Below are positions 24,732 to 33,706 of a DNA stretch of 53,156 bases, in pieces. Made by a program: the position numbers and the translations under genes. The notes beneath the pieces are model-generated. The model did not search any database. It saw only the letters and a list, made by a program, of their open reading frames with translations, and was not told the origin of the DNA. The DNA lies in assembly GCA_049606935.1 (NCBI GenBank), contig JBMYWA010000006.1, forward strand, positions 1-53,156, written 5' to 3'. Numbering within the stretch: the first letter of the stretch is position 1; each line of letters opens with the position of its first letter. This DNA is from CAJXZP01 sp049606935 (lineage in GTDB: Bacteria > Bacteroidota > Bacteroidia > Flavobacteriales_G > Salibacteraceae).

Positions 24732-26456
24732 ATGAGTGAAACTGCCCCAGATATATTAAGAATTGCGGATCAATGGACAAAACCTCCTTTTGATGAAGCT
24801 ACCCAAATAGCAGCCAAAGAATTAATTCAAATTGGTGGTGATTCTTTAGAAGATGCTTTCTATAAAAATATGGAATTCGGTACCGGAGGTATGCGTGGTA
24901 TTATGGGCGTTGGAACCAATAGAATAAATAAATACACCCTTGGTGGAGCTACTCAAGCTTTAAGTGATTACTTGGCTAAATCATTCTCTGATAAAGATCA
25001 AATCTCTGTAGCTATTGGATACGATTGTCGCTATAATTCTGATGTTTTTTCAAAATTAGTTGCCGATGTATTATCAGCTAATGGAATTAAAGTTTACCTG
25101 TTTGAATCACTTCGTCCAACACCAGAGTTATCTTTTGCGGTGCGACATTTAGGTTGTCAAGCAGGAATTGTATTAACCGCTTCTCATAACCCAAAAGAAT
25201 ACAATGGGTACAAAGTATATTGGGAAGATGGCGCTCAATTAGTACCGCCTCATGATAAAGGTGTAATTGATTTAGCAAATCAAATTCAAATTGAAGATAT
25301 TAAATTTGAAGGAAACCCAAATTTGATTCAAATTATTGGTGAGGATATTGATAACGCATTTATTGATGGGGTAATGAAACAGTCGCTTACCAATGTAGGT
25401 AAAGAAGACTTAAAAATTGTATTTACATCATTGCACGGTACTTCTATTATGGGAATGCCTCAAGCTCTTGCACAAGCAGGATTTACTGATGTGACAATTG
25501 TAGAAGAACAAGCCAAACCAGATGGCTCCTTCCCTACTGTAGATTCTCCAAACCCAGAAGAACCAGCCGCTTTAAAAATGGCTATTGATAAAGCTAATGA
25601 AATTAATGCCGACATAGTTATTGGTACAGATCCAGATGCCGATAGAATTGGTATTGCGGTAAGAAACGACAAAGGTGAAATGCAAATCATGAATGGTAAC
25701 CAAACGGCTTCTATGATGACTTGGTATTTACTTGAAGAGTGGAAAAATCAAGGTAAACTGACCGGTAAGGAATTTATCTGTCAAACCATTGTAACCACTA
25801 ATTTGATGAATGATATCGCTGATGCCTATGAGGTGGATACAGAAATTACACTTACTGGATTCAAATGGATAGCCGATGTAATTAGACAAAACGAAGGTTC
25901 CAGAACTTTTGTTGGCGGTGGTGAAGAAAGCTTTGGTTACATGGTGGGTGATTTTGTGAGAGATAAAGACTCTATTTCTTCCGGAATGATAGTATCTGAA
26001 ATTGCAGCTCAAGCCAAAGCAAACGGAAGTAGCTTCTACCAAGAGGTATTGAAAATGTACATCAATTTTGGATTGTACCAAGAAGACTTAGTTTCTATCG
26101 TTAAAGGAGGAAAATCTGGTAGTGAAGAAATTTCAAAAATGATGGCTGACTTACGTTCAAATCCTCCAAAATCTTTAGCCGGATTTGATGTAATTAAAAT
26201 AGATGATGTGAAATTTGGTGAGTCCACTAATATGGTAAATTCAATTAAAACCACTCTTGATTTGCCGTCTTCTAACGTGCTTCAATTTTATTTAAGTAAC
26301 GGTAGTAAAGTTACCGCTCGTCCTTCAGGTACAGAACCAAAAATCAAATTTTACTTTAGTGTAAAGGGAGAATTAACAGATGCTTCAGAATATGATGCTA
26401 AACAAGCTGAGTTATTCAAACAAATAGAACAAATAAAGTCTGATTTAGGTATTTAA
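24732..26456 (+). CDS. pgm: Phosphoglucomutase/phosphomannomutase (alpha-D-phosphohexomutase)
   Basis: The 574-residue enzyme has all four family motifs in order: GYDCRYNS (about 97), the catalytic serine loop TASHNP (about 150), the metal loop DPDADR (about 299) and the phosphate-binding RPSGTEPKIKFY (about 530). It interconverts hexose 1- and 6-phosphates for glycogen, cell wall and polysaccharide synthesis. Length near 570 fits the PGM/PMM subgroup with an extended N terminus. The ATG at 24732 is preferred to a TTG at 24726. The DinB gene starts 2 bases after its stop (TAATAATG). Confidence 0.93.
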   Translation: MSETAPDILRIADQWTKPPFDEATQIAAKELIQIGGDSLEDAFYKNMEFGTGGMRGIMGVGTNRINKYTLGGATQALSDYLAKSFSDKDQISVAIGYDCRYNSDVFSKLVADVLSANGIKVYLFESLRPTPELSFAVRHLGCQAGIVLTASHNPKEYNGYKVYWEDGAQLVPPHDKGVIDLANQIQIEDIKFEGNPNLIQIIGEDIDNAFIDGVMKQSLTNVGKEDLKIVFTSLHGTSIMGMPQALAQAGFTDVTIVEEQAKPDGSFPTVDSPNPEEPAALKMAIDKANEINADIVIGTDPDADRIGIAVRNDKGEMQIMNGNQTASMMTWYLLEEWKNQGKLTGKEFICQTIVTTNLMNDIADAYEVDTEITLTGFKWIADVIRQNEGSRTFVGGGEESFGYMVGDFVRDKDSISSGMIVSEIAAQAKANGSSFYQEVLKMYINFGLYQEDLVSIVKGGKSGSEEISKMMADLRSNPPKSLAGFDVIKIDDVKFGESTNMVNSIKTTLDLPSSNVLQFYLSNGSKVTARPSGTEPKIKFYFSVKGELTDASEYDAKQAELFKQIEQIKSDLGI

Positions 26457-26458
26457 TA

Positions 26459-27010
26459 ATGGCAAAAATTGATTCCAATATTCTAATTTCAGACTTAATT
26501 CAAAAAACGGAGTTTTGCATTAAAGGAGGTAAAAAACTACTCAAGTTAAAGGAGGATAAATTAAATGACCGTACCAATCCGGAAACATGGAGTTCTTTGC
26601 AATGTTTAGATCACTTAAACCAATATGGTGATTTCTATTTAAATGAAATTAGGATGGCAATGGATTCGTCTTCTACTCCATTCAATCCCTATTTTAGTCC
26701 TGGGTTTATTGGTAACATGTTTGCAAAATCAATGGTAGCCAAGTCTGGAATGACAAAAATGCAATCACCATCTGATATGGTCCCTACGTTATCTCCTTTA
26801 ACAAAAGAGGTCGTAAATACATTTTTGAATCAGCAAAAAGAGTATTTGGCTTTGCTTCAATTAGCCAAATCCAAAAATCTGAACAAAATCAAAATAAAAG
26901 TGACCATATCTAAATGGGTTAAACTAAAACTTGGCGATGCTCTTAGAGTTACAGTACTTCATAATGAGCGTCATGTAATACAAGCTTTAAGAGCTTCTAA
27001 ATTAAATTAG
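26459..27010 (+). CDS. DinB superfamily protein
   Basis: The 183-residue protein is a four-helix-bundle DinB/YfiT-type protein: WSSLQCLDHLNQYG carries the first metal His, and HNERHVIQA near the end carries the second pair, the usual Ni/Zn triad. Such proteins are metal-dependent and several are thiol transferases. It lies between pgm and the FAD/FeS dehydrogenase with spacings of 2 and 0 bases, so the three genes are one operon. The substrate is unknown. Confidence 0.82.
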   Translation: MAKIDSNILISDLIQKTEFCIKGGKKLLKLKEDKLNDRTNPETWSSLQCLDHLNQYGDFYLNEIRMAMDSSSTPFNPYFSPGFIGNMFAKSMVAKSGMTKMQSPSDMVPTLSPLTKEVVNTFLNQQKEYLALLQLAKSKNLNKIKIKVTISKWVKLKLGDALRVTVLHNERHVIQALRASKLN

Positions 27011-29932
27011 TTGATTAAGGAGTTACAAAATCTTGCGAATCAATTACAAGGGGAATTAAAAACCGATTCTTCCTCAAAAATTACTTATGCTACTGATGCC
27101 TCTGCATACAGGGAGATGCCAACTGCGGTTGCTTTTCCCAAATCAAAAGAAGACATTCAAACCTTAATAAAATTTGCCAACAAACACAAAGTTGGTTTGA
27201 TTCCTCGTACCGCAGGAACTTCTTTGGCTGGTCAAGTAGTAGGTTCAGGAATTATAGTAGATGTTTCTAGGTTTTTCACTTCCATAATTGAATTCAACAA
27301 AGTAGAAAACTGGGTTCGAGTAGAACCTGGAGTTATTCGAGATGAACTCAACTACTATTTAAAACCTCAAGGTTTTCTCTTCGGCCCAGAAACTTCTACA
27401 TCAAATAGAGCCATGATTGGAGGCATGGTAGGTAATAATTCTTGTGGTTCCAACTCTATTGTTTACGGAAGTACACGAGATCACTTAAAAGAAATTCATG
27501 GTTTTTTAAGTAATGGAAAAAGCGTAATCTTTAAAGAATTAAGTCTATCTGAATTTGAGGATAAATTAAATTTACCAAAAGATGATTTGGAAGGTGAAAT
27601 CTACCGCCATATATCCGAACTATTATCATCTAAAGAAACGCAGCTTCAAATTCAAGATAATTTTCCTAATCCTAAAATTAAGAGGCGGAATACAGGATAT
27701 GCTTTAGATTTATTAATGGATTCTGAAGTTTTTAATTCCAGTACAAAAAAATTCAATTTTTGCAAGTTAATTGCTGGTAGTGAAGGAACTTTAGTATTTA
27801 TTACCGAAATAAAAATTGGCGTTACTCCCCTACCACCTAAAGAACAAGGCTTACTAGTGGTTCATTTTAACTCTTTAAATGAAGCCTTAAAAGCCAATTT
27901 AATTGCATTAAAACATCATCCTTACGCTGTTGAATTAATGGATAATCAAATTTTGGATTGTACCATTGGTCATCCATTATATGAAAAGTACCGATTTTTT
28001 TTAAAAGATAGTCCAGAAGCTATTTTGGCCATTCAGCTACATGCTAATTCTAATGCCGATTTGGAATCTCAATCGCAGGCTCTAATTAATGAATTAAAAG
28101 AAAATAATTTTGGGTACCACTTTCCGCTTTTAACAGGTGCAGATGTAAATAAGGTTTGGGCCTTGCGTAAAGCCGGACTCGGTTTATTGGCCAATATACC
28201 TGGAGATGACAAGGCAGTTCCGGTAATTGAAGATACTTGCGTAGCCGTGGAAGATTTACCTCAGTACATTGATGACTTTGGCGTTCAATTACACAAAAGA
28301 GGATTGAGTTGCGTGCATTACGCACATGCCGGAACAGGTGAATTGCATCTTCGCCCTATGATTAATTTGAAAACAAAAGAAGGGGTTCAATTATTTAAAG
28401 ACGTAGCCCAAGATATAGCTGATTTAGTTAAAAAATACAACGGTTCATTAAGTGGCGAACATGGAGATGGTAGATTAAGAGGTGAGTTTATTCCTCAAAT
28501 GGTGGGTAATCCTATTTACCAAGAATTTGTACGCTTAAAAAGTGTTTGGGATCCAAATGATATTTTTAACCCAGGAAAAATTGTGAATACTCCCGCAATG
28601 AATACAAGTCTGAGGTATGAAGCAGACAAACCGACTCCTACTTTTAATACCGCATTCGATTTTTCTAAAAATGGAGGATTTCTAGAGTCTGTAGAATTAT
28701 GCAACGGTTCTGCAGATTGTAGAAAAACAGAACTTACAGGAGGAACCATGTGTCCATCCTACATGGCTACAAGAGATGAATCGCATACCACACGTTCTAG
28801 AGCCAATACTTTAAGAGAAGTTATGACGCAACGTCAAGACAACGTTTTTAACTCTCCTGAATTAGAGAAATCAATGGAACTTTGTTTGATGTGTAAAGGA
28901 TGTAAAATTGAATGTCCAAGTAATGTGGACATGGCTACCTTTAAGAGCGAATACCTGTTCCAAAAATCGTTAACGAATAAACCTTCGTTTACGCAAAAAA
29001 GAATGGCTCATTTTTCTAATAGTATGGAATTGGTCAAAGCGTTTTCGCCATTTTCCAATTGGGTCATCAATTCTCCTGCAAAGACTTTAATAAAAAACAC
29101 ATTAGGAATTTCAAAACACCGAAACATCCCAGTACCCAATAAAATCAGTCTATTTAAATGGTTTCAAATAAAAAAGAAGTCACTTACCGTCAAGAAACCA
29201 ATAAAAAAGAAAATCGTTTTCTTTTGTGATGAATTTACCAATCATCTTGACTTTGAAATTGGTAAATCAGCCATTAAACTTCTACTTGCATTATCTTATG
29301 AAGTGCAAATATTAGAAGGAAGCGAGAGCGGAAGAACAGCTATTTCAAAAGGCTTTTTAGAAGATGCAAAATTCCTAGCTAATAAAAATGTAAGTCTTTT
29401 TAGTGAACACGTAAGCTCAGAAACCCCATTAATAGGTATAGAACCATCCACTCTTTTAACCTTTAGAGACGAATACCCAAAATTAGTTTCGGATGAAAAT
29501 AAACCATTATCAAAGAAATTAGCTACTAATGCACTATTAATAGATGAGTTCTTAAGTAAGGAATTTGACTTAGGCCATATTACAGAGAACCAGTTTATTA
29601 GTGAAACTGCCGAAATTCAAATTCATGGTCATTGCCATCAAAAGGCTTTGTCAAGCGTTTCATTTACAAAAAAAGCCCTTTCTATACCTAAGAACGTAAC
29701 ATGTAAAGTAATTCCTTCTGGTTGCTGCGGTATGGCAGGATCTTTTGGGTACGAACAATATGAAACATCCATGAAAATTGGTGAACTTATACTTTTCCCA
29801 AGTATACGAAACAAAGGCATTAATGTAATTACCGTGGCAACGGGAACAAGTTGTAGAGAACAAATTAAAGATGGTGTAAATGAAATTGCCCTCCATCCAG
29901 TTCAGGTATTATGGCAATTAATCAGAAGGTAG
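27011..29932 (+). CDS. FAD-binding and Fe-S oxidoreductase, YdiJ/D-lactate dehydrogenase-like
   Basis: The 973-residue protein has an FAD_binding_4 domain (about 33-180, PRTAGTSLAGQVVG), a FAD-linked oxidase C domain ending LSGEHGDGRLRGEF (His ligand), and a C-terminal iron-sulfur part: CNGSADCRK near 563, CLMCKGCKIECP near 625, then CCG-type GHCHQKAL near 873 and GCCGMAGSFG near 904. Long fusions like this oxidise 2-hydroxyacids such as D-lactate or D-2-hydroxyglutarate and pass electrons to quinone. The start is a TTG right after the TAG of the DinB gene, with no in-frame ATG nearby, so translation is likely coupled. Confidence 0.9.
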   Translation: MIKELQNLANQLQGELKTDSSSKITYATDASAYREMPTAVAFPKSKEDIQTLIKFANKHKVGLIPRTAGTSLAGQVVGSGIIVDVSRFFTSIIEFNKVENWVRVEPGVIRDELNYYLKPQGFLFGPETSTSNRAMIGGMVGNNSCGSNSIVYGSTRDHLKEIHGFLSNGKSVIFKELSLSEFEDKLNLPKDDLEGEIYRHISELLSSKETQLQIQDNFPNPKIKRRNTGYALDLLMDSEVFNSSTKKFNFCKLIAGSEGTLVFITEIKIGVTPLPPKEQGLLVVHFNSLNEALKANLIALKHHPYAVELMDNQILDCTIGHPLYEKYRFFLKDSPEAILAIQLHANSNADLESQSQALINELKENNFGYHFPLLTGADVNKVWALRKAGLGLLANIPGDDKAVPVIEDTCVAVEDLPQYIDDFGVQLHKRGLSCVHYAHAGTGELHLRPMINLKTKEGVQLFKDVAQDIADLVKKYNGSLSGEHGDGRLRGEFIPQMVGNPIYQEFVRLKSVWDPNDIFNPGKIVNTPAMNTSLRYEADKPTPTFNTAFDFSKNGGFLESVELCNGSADCRKTELTGGTMCPSYMATRDESHTTRSRANTLREVMTQRQDNVFNSPELEKSMELCLMCKGCKIECPSNVDMATFKSEYLFQKSLTNKPSFTQKRMAHFSNSMELVKAFSPFSNWVINSPAKTLIKNTLGISKHRNIPVPNKISLFKWFQIKKKSLTVKKPIKKKIVFFCDEFTNHLDFEIGKSAIKLLLALSYEVQILEGSESGRTAISKGFLEDAKFLANKNVSLFSEHVSSETPLIGIEPSTLLTFRDEYPKLVSDENKPLSKKLATNALLIDEFLSKEFDLGHITENQFISETAEIQIHGHCHQKALSSVSFTKKALSIPKNVTCKVIPSGCCGMAGSFGYEQYETSMKIGELILFPSIRNKGINVITVATGTSCREQIKDGVNEIALHPVQVLWQLIRR

Positions 29933-30037
29933 TCAAGGTTATTAACAAACCTTATTGTTGAAAAAAACGATATTTCTCTTTTCTATTCTTTTAAAAAGAA
30001 GTTAATTGCGCTATTATTTAATTAAATCCAACTAATT

Positions 30038-30367
30038 ATGAAAAAGACATTACTATCAATGGTAACTGTAGCTGTATTTTTTGCAGGTTCAGTAGCCCTT
30101 ACCTCTTGTGGAGGTGCTGAAGAGTCTCATGACCACGCTGCTGGTGAAGAGCATGTAGATCACGCGGAAGAAGCTGTAGTTGAAGAGGCTGTAGTTGAAG
30201 AAGTGGTAGAAGAAGAAGTTGTTGCTGATTCGGCTGCTGAAGGCGAAATGAAATGTGGCGAAGGTAAATGTGGTGAAGGCAAGTGTGGCGAAGGTGACGC
30301 AGCTGAAGCTACTGAAGCTGAAGGAGAGCACAAATGTGGTGAAGGTAAATGTGGTGAAAGTCACTAA
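30038..30367 (+). CDS. Small lipoprotein with EGKCG-type repeats (HvfA/bufferin-like)
   Basis: The 109-residue protein has a lipobox (LTSC, Cys 24), then a His-rich stretch (ESHDHAAGEEHVDHAEEA), then a very acidic linker of repeated VVEE units, then five Cys in Lys-Cys-Gly-Glu motifs: C73, C78, C83 (five apart) and C100, C105. Three are exact EGKCG; the two group leaders are EMKCG and EHKCG. EGKCG repeats are the part of HvfA-type peptides whose Cys are changed to copper-binding oxazolone-thioamide by an MNIO (DUF692) enzyme. No such enzyme or DUF2063 partner is in this window. Single gene with a strong terminator. Metal binding is likely; modification is untested. Confidence 0.75.
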   Translation: MKKTLLSMVTVAVFFAGSVALTSCGGAEESHDHAAGEEHVDHAEEAVVEEAVVEEVVEEEVVADSAAEGEMKCGEGKCGEGKCGEGDAAEATEAEGEHKCGEGKCGESH

Positions 30368-30385
30368 TCCTTTTATAACATAAAA

Positions 30386-30427
30386 GCATAAAAAAAGGTT
30401 GAACTTTCGTTCAACCTTTTTTTATGC
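30386..30427. terminator. Bidirectional terminator between the EGKCG gene and the helicase
   Basis: A perfect 19-base inverted repeat (30386-30404 and 30409-30427) with a TTTC loop. A and T runs flank the GGTTGAAC core, so it ends both convergent genes. Confidence 0.9.
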
Positions 30428-30445
30428 TTTCTATTTTAGGCATTT

Positions 30446-31561
30446 TTATCGAATCTGATTAATTCTAATACCTAACTCTTTTTCTATTGCCTTTAGTTTA
30501 TTGATTTCACCCGAAGTCACAAAACTAATAGCCATTCCTTTCTTTCCACCTCTAGCAGTTCGCCCGCTTCGATGAGTATAAAAATCAAGTTGCGATGGCA
30601 CATCAAAATGAACTACATAAGATAAACCATCAATATCAATACCTCTTGCAGCAACATCTGTAGAAACAAGTATTTGTAAAGATTTGTTTTTAATCCCTCT
30701 CATTACTTTATCTCTATCCTTTTGGTGCATATCTCCCTGAAGAGCCTCACAATTGTAATTTTTTGCTTTCAATTGTTTAGAAAGGGTTATGGCCATCTTT
30801 TTAGTAGTACAGAAAATAACCCCACGTGCTTTACCTTGAGATTTTAAAAACTGAATTAACATATCCAATTTGTCATGTTCTCTTACTACCACAAATTGAT
30901 GTTCAATATTTTTGTTAACCACCTCTTCTTTGCTAACCTGAACAGATTCTGCATCAGCCGAGAGATAATTATTAATAATTAGCTTTACTTCTTTAGGAAT
31001 GGTAGCCGAAAACAACCAAGTATTTCTTTTTCCGGGTACTTGATTTAAAATGGACTCCAATTCTTTTTTAAATCCCATATGAAGCATTTCATCCGCCTCG
31101 TCTAAAACCACGGTTCTAACCTTACTTAAATCAACCACCTTTCTCTCCAAAAGATCAACTAATCTTCCTGGAGTAGCCACTAATACATGAGTAGTTCGAG
31201 TTAATCTACTTAATTGCTTAGAAATATGTTCTCCACCATAAACAGCTTCTGTAAATATCTTATCCGTGTTATATTTTGTGAACTTAAACAGCTGTTTGGC
31301 TATTTGCTGACTTAGCTCACGTGTAGGACTTAATACTAACGCTTGAATATTATCACTTTTTGGGTTAATATGATGTAAAATAGGTAATCCAAAAGCGGCT
31401 GTTTTACCTGTACCTGTTTGCGCCTGAACAACAATATCCGATTTGTTGTTTATTAAAAATGGTATTACCTGCTCCTGAACTGGAGTTGGTTCAAATATAT
31501 TTAGTTCGTTAATTGATTTAACGTAATTAGGATGAATTCCTATTTTAGAAAAATTGGCCAC
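30446..31561 (-). CDS. DEAD-box RNA helicase
   Basis: The 371-residue protein has the DEAD-box set: AQTGTGKTAAFG (motif I), PTRELSQQ (Ia), VLDEADEML (II), SATIPKE (III), HRSGRTARGGKKG (VI). It is of the short RhlE/DeaD core type without a long C-terminal tail; such enzymes unwind RNA in ribosome assembly or mRNA turnover. The start is a GTG at 31561 with no in-frame ATG nearby, and a TACCTTTG box lies 28 bases upstream. It is monocistronic and ends at the shared bidirectional terminator. Confidence 0.93.
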   Translation of the reverse strand: MANFSKIGIHPNYVKSINELNIFEPTPVQEQVIPFLINNKSDIVVQAQTGTGKTAAFGLPILHHINPKSDNIQALVLSPTRELSQQIAKQLFKFTKYNTDKIFTEAVYGGEHISKQLSRLTRTTHVLVATPGRLVDLLERKVVDLSKVRTVVLDEADEMLHMGFKKELESILNQVPGKRNTWLFSATIPKEVKLIINNYLSADAESVQVSKEEVVNKNIEHQFVVVREHDKLDMLIQFLKSQGKARGVIFCTTKKMAITLSKQLKAKNYNCEALQGDMHQKDRDKVMRGIKNKSLQILVSTDVAARGIDIDGLSYVVHFDVPSQLDFYTHRSGRTARGGKKGMAISFVTSGEINKLKAIEKELGIRINQIR

Positions 31562-31589
31562 TTTGCTGATTTTTTTTGAATTGAATGTG

Positions 31590-31597
31590 CAAAGGTA
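31590..31597 (-). promoter_or_regulatory. Candidate -7 box of the DEAD-box gene
   Basis: The minus strand reads TACCTTTG, an exact TAnnTTTG match, 28 bases before the GTG start. Confidence 0.45.
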
Positions 31598-31642
31598 ACT
31601 AATGACTTTAGGTGAGTTTACAAAAAATAGAAATCCTACACC

Positions 31643-32209
31643 TTATTGAAACAACCCTAATATTTTAGCGTAGGTGGCGCCTGTTCCATATTCCCGGAAA
31701 TCAGCCTCTTTAAATTCTATATTGCCATGACTTTCTAATATCTTTTGAACTTCAAGTCGTAACACACCTTCACCCACTCCGTGAATCACTACAAATTCAC
31801 TTACCAAATTTGCTATACAGTCTTGAATAAATTGTTCTAGCCGAAAGGTTTGAATTTGTAACATCTCTGAGTTAGATAAATTTTTAGGTTTATCCACCAA
31901 TTCATAAATATGTAAATCAATTTCAGGATACCCAAGTCTACTAATATTATGGAATACCTTTTTAGGAATATGTTGCAATACCTCTTTATTATTTACTGGT
32001 TGAACTTCCTCGCTGTTTTTTAACGGGTTCTCTACCGGCACATGAATTATATTCTGAGATGGGGTAACTTTAATAATTTCAGAAATTGAATAAGTATAAA
32101 TAAAGTCGTCAATTTCTAAATCTACCTTGTTTTGGTTGTGAAATTTTAAGATAACTCCTTCTTCATCTTCATTTAATAAACGAACCTTATCTCCTATCTG
32201 AAAAGCCAT
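31643..32209 (-). CDS. Smr-domain protein (DUF2027-type)
   Basis: The 188-residue protein begins with a small beta-barrel like segment (FQIGDKVRLLNEDEEGVI) as in DUF2027, has a linker, and ends in an Smr domain (EIDLHIYEL, then VVIHGVGEGVLRLEVQKIL and TYAKILG). Smr domains bind or nick nucleic acid and act with MutS2 and in ribosome rescue. No partner gene adjoins. The start codon is only 5 bases downstream of a TAATTTTG box, so the mRNA may be leaderless. Confidence 0.85.
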   Translation of the reverse strand: MAFQIGDKVRLLNEDEEGVILKFHNQNKVDLEIDDFIYTYSISEIIKVTPSQNIIHVPVENPLKNSEEVQPVNNKEVLQHIPKKVFHNISRLGYPEIDLHIYELVDKPKNLSNSEMLQIQTFRLEQFIQDCIANLVSEFVVIHGVGEGVLRLEVQKILESHGNIEFKEADFREYGTGATYAKILGLFQ

Positions 32210-32213
32210 ATTT

Positions 32214-32221
32214 CAAAATTA
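32214..32221 (-). promoter_or_regulatory. Candidate -7 box of the Smr gene, leaderless-type
   Basis: The minus strand reads TAATTTTG, an exact match, ending 5 bases before ATG 32209. The start site would fall at or next to the ATG. Confidence 0.45.
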
Positions 32222-32599
32222 GTTATGCAAAATTGTTGAGCTAGCTTTAACCCAATTATATATGGTTAATCAATTCAAAAATAATACAATTTTGTATTGC
32301 AAATGGCCAAATTTCCCTGCTATCGCCTATCATGGAGCAGTTTTCAAGAAGAAAAACCACTATTATTTGCAATAAACGGACTTCAATACATCATCAAACA
32401 CCAAATAAAATTCGGTTTTTCACCCAAAAACCACCATCAAACCCTTGATATGACTATAAAATCGTTCACTTTATTAACAATTGTTAGTAGTTTTCAACAA
32501 TTCACACCAAATAAGCTTGAAAGTGTTGCTATTATTGAGCTATCGTATATATTTGAAGGGAGTAAATAAATAATTTATAACCTCTTAATTAAAATCATT
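32222..32599. other. Divergent intergenic region, Smr gene to HU
   Basis: About 380 bases without a gene I can support. It holds a perfect inverted repeat, AATACAA-TT-TTGTATT at 32283-32298, that could be an operator or just AT-rich chance. A 90-codon plus-strand frame from 32297 has no recognisable features. The promoter of hup must lie near the right end. Confidence 0.4.
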
Positions 32600-32872
32600 A
32601 TGAATAAAGCACAATTGATCGATGCTATGGCTGAAGGAGCTGGTATCTCAAAAGCAGCAGCTAAAAGCGCACTAGAAGCATTTGTAGGCGCAACAGAATC
32701 AACTTTAAAATCAGGTGGACGTGTTTCATTGGTAGGTTTTGGATCTTTTTCTGTTTCTAAAAGAAACGCTAGAACTGGTCGTAACCCACAAACTGGAGCT
32801 GAAATCCAAATCGCAGCAAAAAACGTTGTTAAATTTAAAGCAGGTTCTGATCTTTCTGGATCAGTTAACTAG
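32600..32872 (+). CDS. hup: HU-family DNA-binding protein
   Basis: The 90-residue protein begins MNKAQLIDAMAEGAGISKAAAKSAL and contains the FGSF and RNARTGRNPQTG beta-arm of HU, so it bends and packages DNA as a dimer. Length is exactly that of HU. Single gene with a strong terminator. Confidence 0.95.
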   Translation: MNKAQLIDAMAEGAGISKAAAKSALEAFVGATESTLKSGGRVSLVGFGSFSVSKRNARTGRNPQTGAEIQIAAKNVVKFKAGSDLSGSVN

Positions 32873-32890
32873 TCTTAACTTTAAGAAATT

Positions 32891-32928
32891 AAAAAGCCTT
32901 TGCATTTATGCAAAGGCTTTTTTTTTGA
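32891..32928 (+). terminator. Terminator of hup
   Basis: AAAAAGCCTTTGCAT pairs with ATGCAAAGGCTTTTT around a two-base TT centre, followed by further T. Confidence 0.9.
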
Positions 32929-32946
32929 ATATAACCTATTGAAAGC

Positions 32947-32954
32947 TAAATTTG
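32947..32954 (+). promoter_or_regulatory. Candidate -7 box, leaderless-type, of the secreted-protein gene
   Basis: TAAATTTG is an exact match, only 4 bases before ATG 32959, so the start site would be at or inside the start codon. Confidence 0.4.
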
Positions 32955-32958
32955 AGCT

Positions 32959-33474
32959 ATGAAAAAAATTTATGTCTTGCTATTTGTGGCTTTTGGGATA
33001 AACAACATGGTGTATTCCCAAGAAAAAAGTGAACTATCAAAAAAAGAACAATCGAAAATTGATAAAAATGAAAAGTTCCTGGTTGTTCATGAACTAATGA
33101 ATTCAAAATTGTGGATGTTCAAAATAGAAAGCATTACCACAATTTCAGGTGAAGTTTTTCATTTAGAAAATGATGCCAATTATATTATTTGTGAAGAAAA
33201 TATAGCCACGTTTCAAATTCCCGCTAAAGAATTCGTGAGAATGGGGCAAACAAAATTTATAGGATTATCTGAGTTAACAGATATTACCTCTTACGCGTTA
33301 GATGATTTTTCAAATAATAATAACATAAAGGGAAGAATTAGAGTAATGTCAGATCCATTTCCTTGGATAAAACTTAACTTTTCGGTGGACTCTGAAAATA
33401 ATGCAATGGTAGAATACATCCAATCAGATGGTGTAAATTTCACATTATCAGGTGTAATGAAACCTTTAGAATAA
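32959..33474 (+). CDS. Secreted hypothetical protein (possibly DUF4251-like)
   Basis: The 171-residue protein has a signal peptide (YVLLFVAFGINNMVYSQ), then a Lys/Glu-rich stretch (KSELSKKEQSKI), then about 130 residues rich in beta strands ending TLSGVMKPLE. The pattern after the charged stretch (core F-x-I-ES-I, then -NYIICEEN-, a strand with -PWIKLNF-) resembles DUF4251-type Bacteroidota proteins, but the match is weak. Function unknown. It stands alone between HU and the tRNA-Asp copies. Confidence 0.65.
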   Translation: MKKIYVLLFVAFGINNMVYSQEKSELSKKEQSKIDKNEKFLVVHELMNSKLWMFKIESITTISGEVFHLENDANYIICEENIATFQIPAKEFVRMGQTKFIGLSELTDITSYALDDFSNNNNIKGRIRVMSDPFPWIKLNFSVDSENNAMVEYIQSDGVNFTLSGVMKPLE

Positions 33475-33546
33475 ATTCAATTTTCTACAATAAAAAAAAA
33501 ATAAAAAAAGTCTCTAAAAAAGGTCTTTTATAATAGAATTTAATTC

Positions 33547-33554
33547 TAATTTTG
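33547..33554 (+). promoter_or_regulatory. Candidate -7 box of tRNA-Asp copy 1
   Basis: TAATTTTG, an exact match, 36 bases before the mature tRNA 5' end. Confidence 0.5.
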
Positions 33555-33589
33555 TGGCACGAAATCGGAAACGGTTAAAGTAAAATTTT

Positions 33590-33663
33590 GGTTTGGTAGT
33601 TCAGTTGGTTAGAATACCTGCCTGTCACGCAGGGGGTCGCGAGTTCGAGTCTCGTCCAGACCG
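33590..33663 (+). tRNA. tRNA-Asp (GTC), copy 1
   Basis: Acceptor arms GGTTTGG/CCAGACC, D-stem GTTC/GAAT, anticodon stem CCTGC/GCAGG with loop CTGTCAC (anticodon GTC, 33624-33626), T-loop TTCGAGT, discriminator G. CCA is not encoded. 74 bases. Confidence 0.97.
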
Positions 33664-33674
33664 CTAAAATTTAT

Positions 33675-33706
33675 AAAGCTTCACAGAAATGTGAAGCTTT
33701 TTTTTT
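33675..33706 (+). terminator. Terminator of tRNA-Asp copy 1
   Basis: AAAGCTTCACA pairs perfectly with TGTGAAGCTTT around GAAA, followed by T. Confidence 0.85.

Noticed and set aside
30089..30364. 91-codon minus-strand frame across the EGKCG gene
   Set aside because: Repetitive Thr/Phe sequence is the antisense of the acidic and KCG repeats; the plus strand has a signal peptide and lipobox.
32297..32569. 90-codon plus-strand frame before HU
   Set aside because: Starts with TTG, no domain, signal or conserved pattern, and lies in a divergent promoter region. I treat it as chance.
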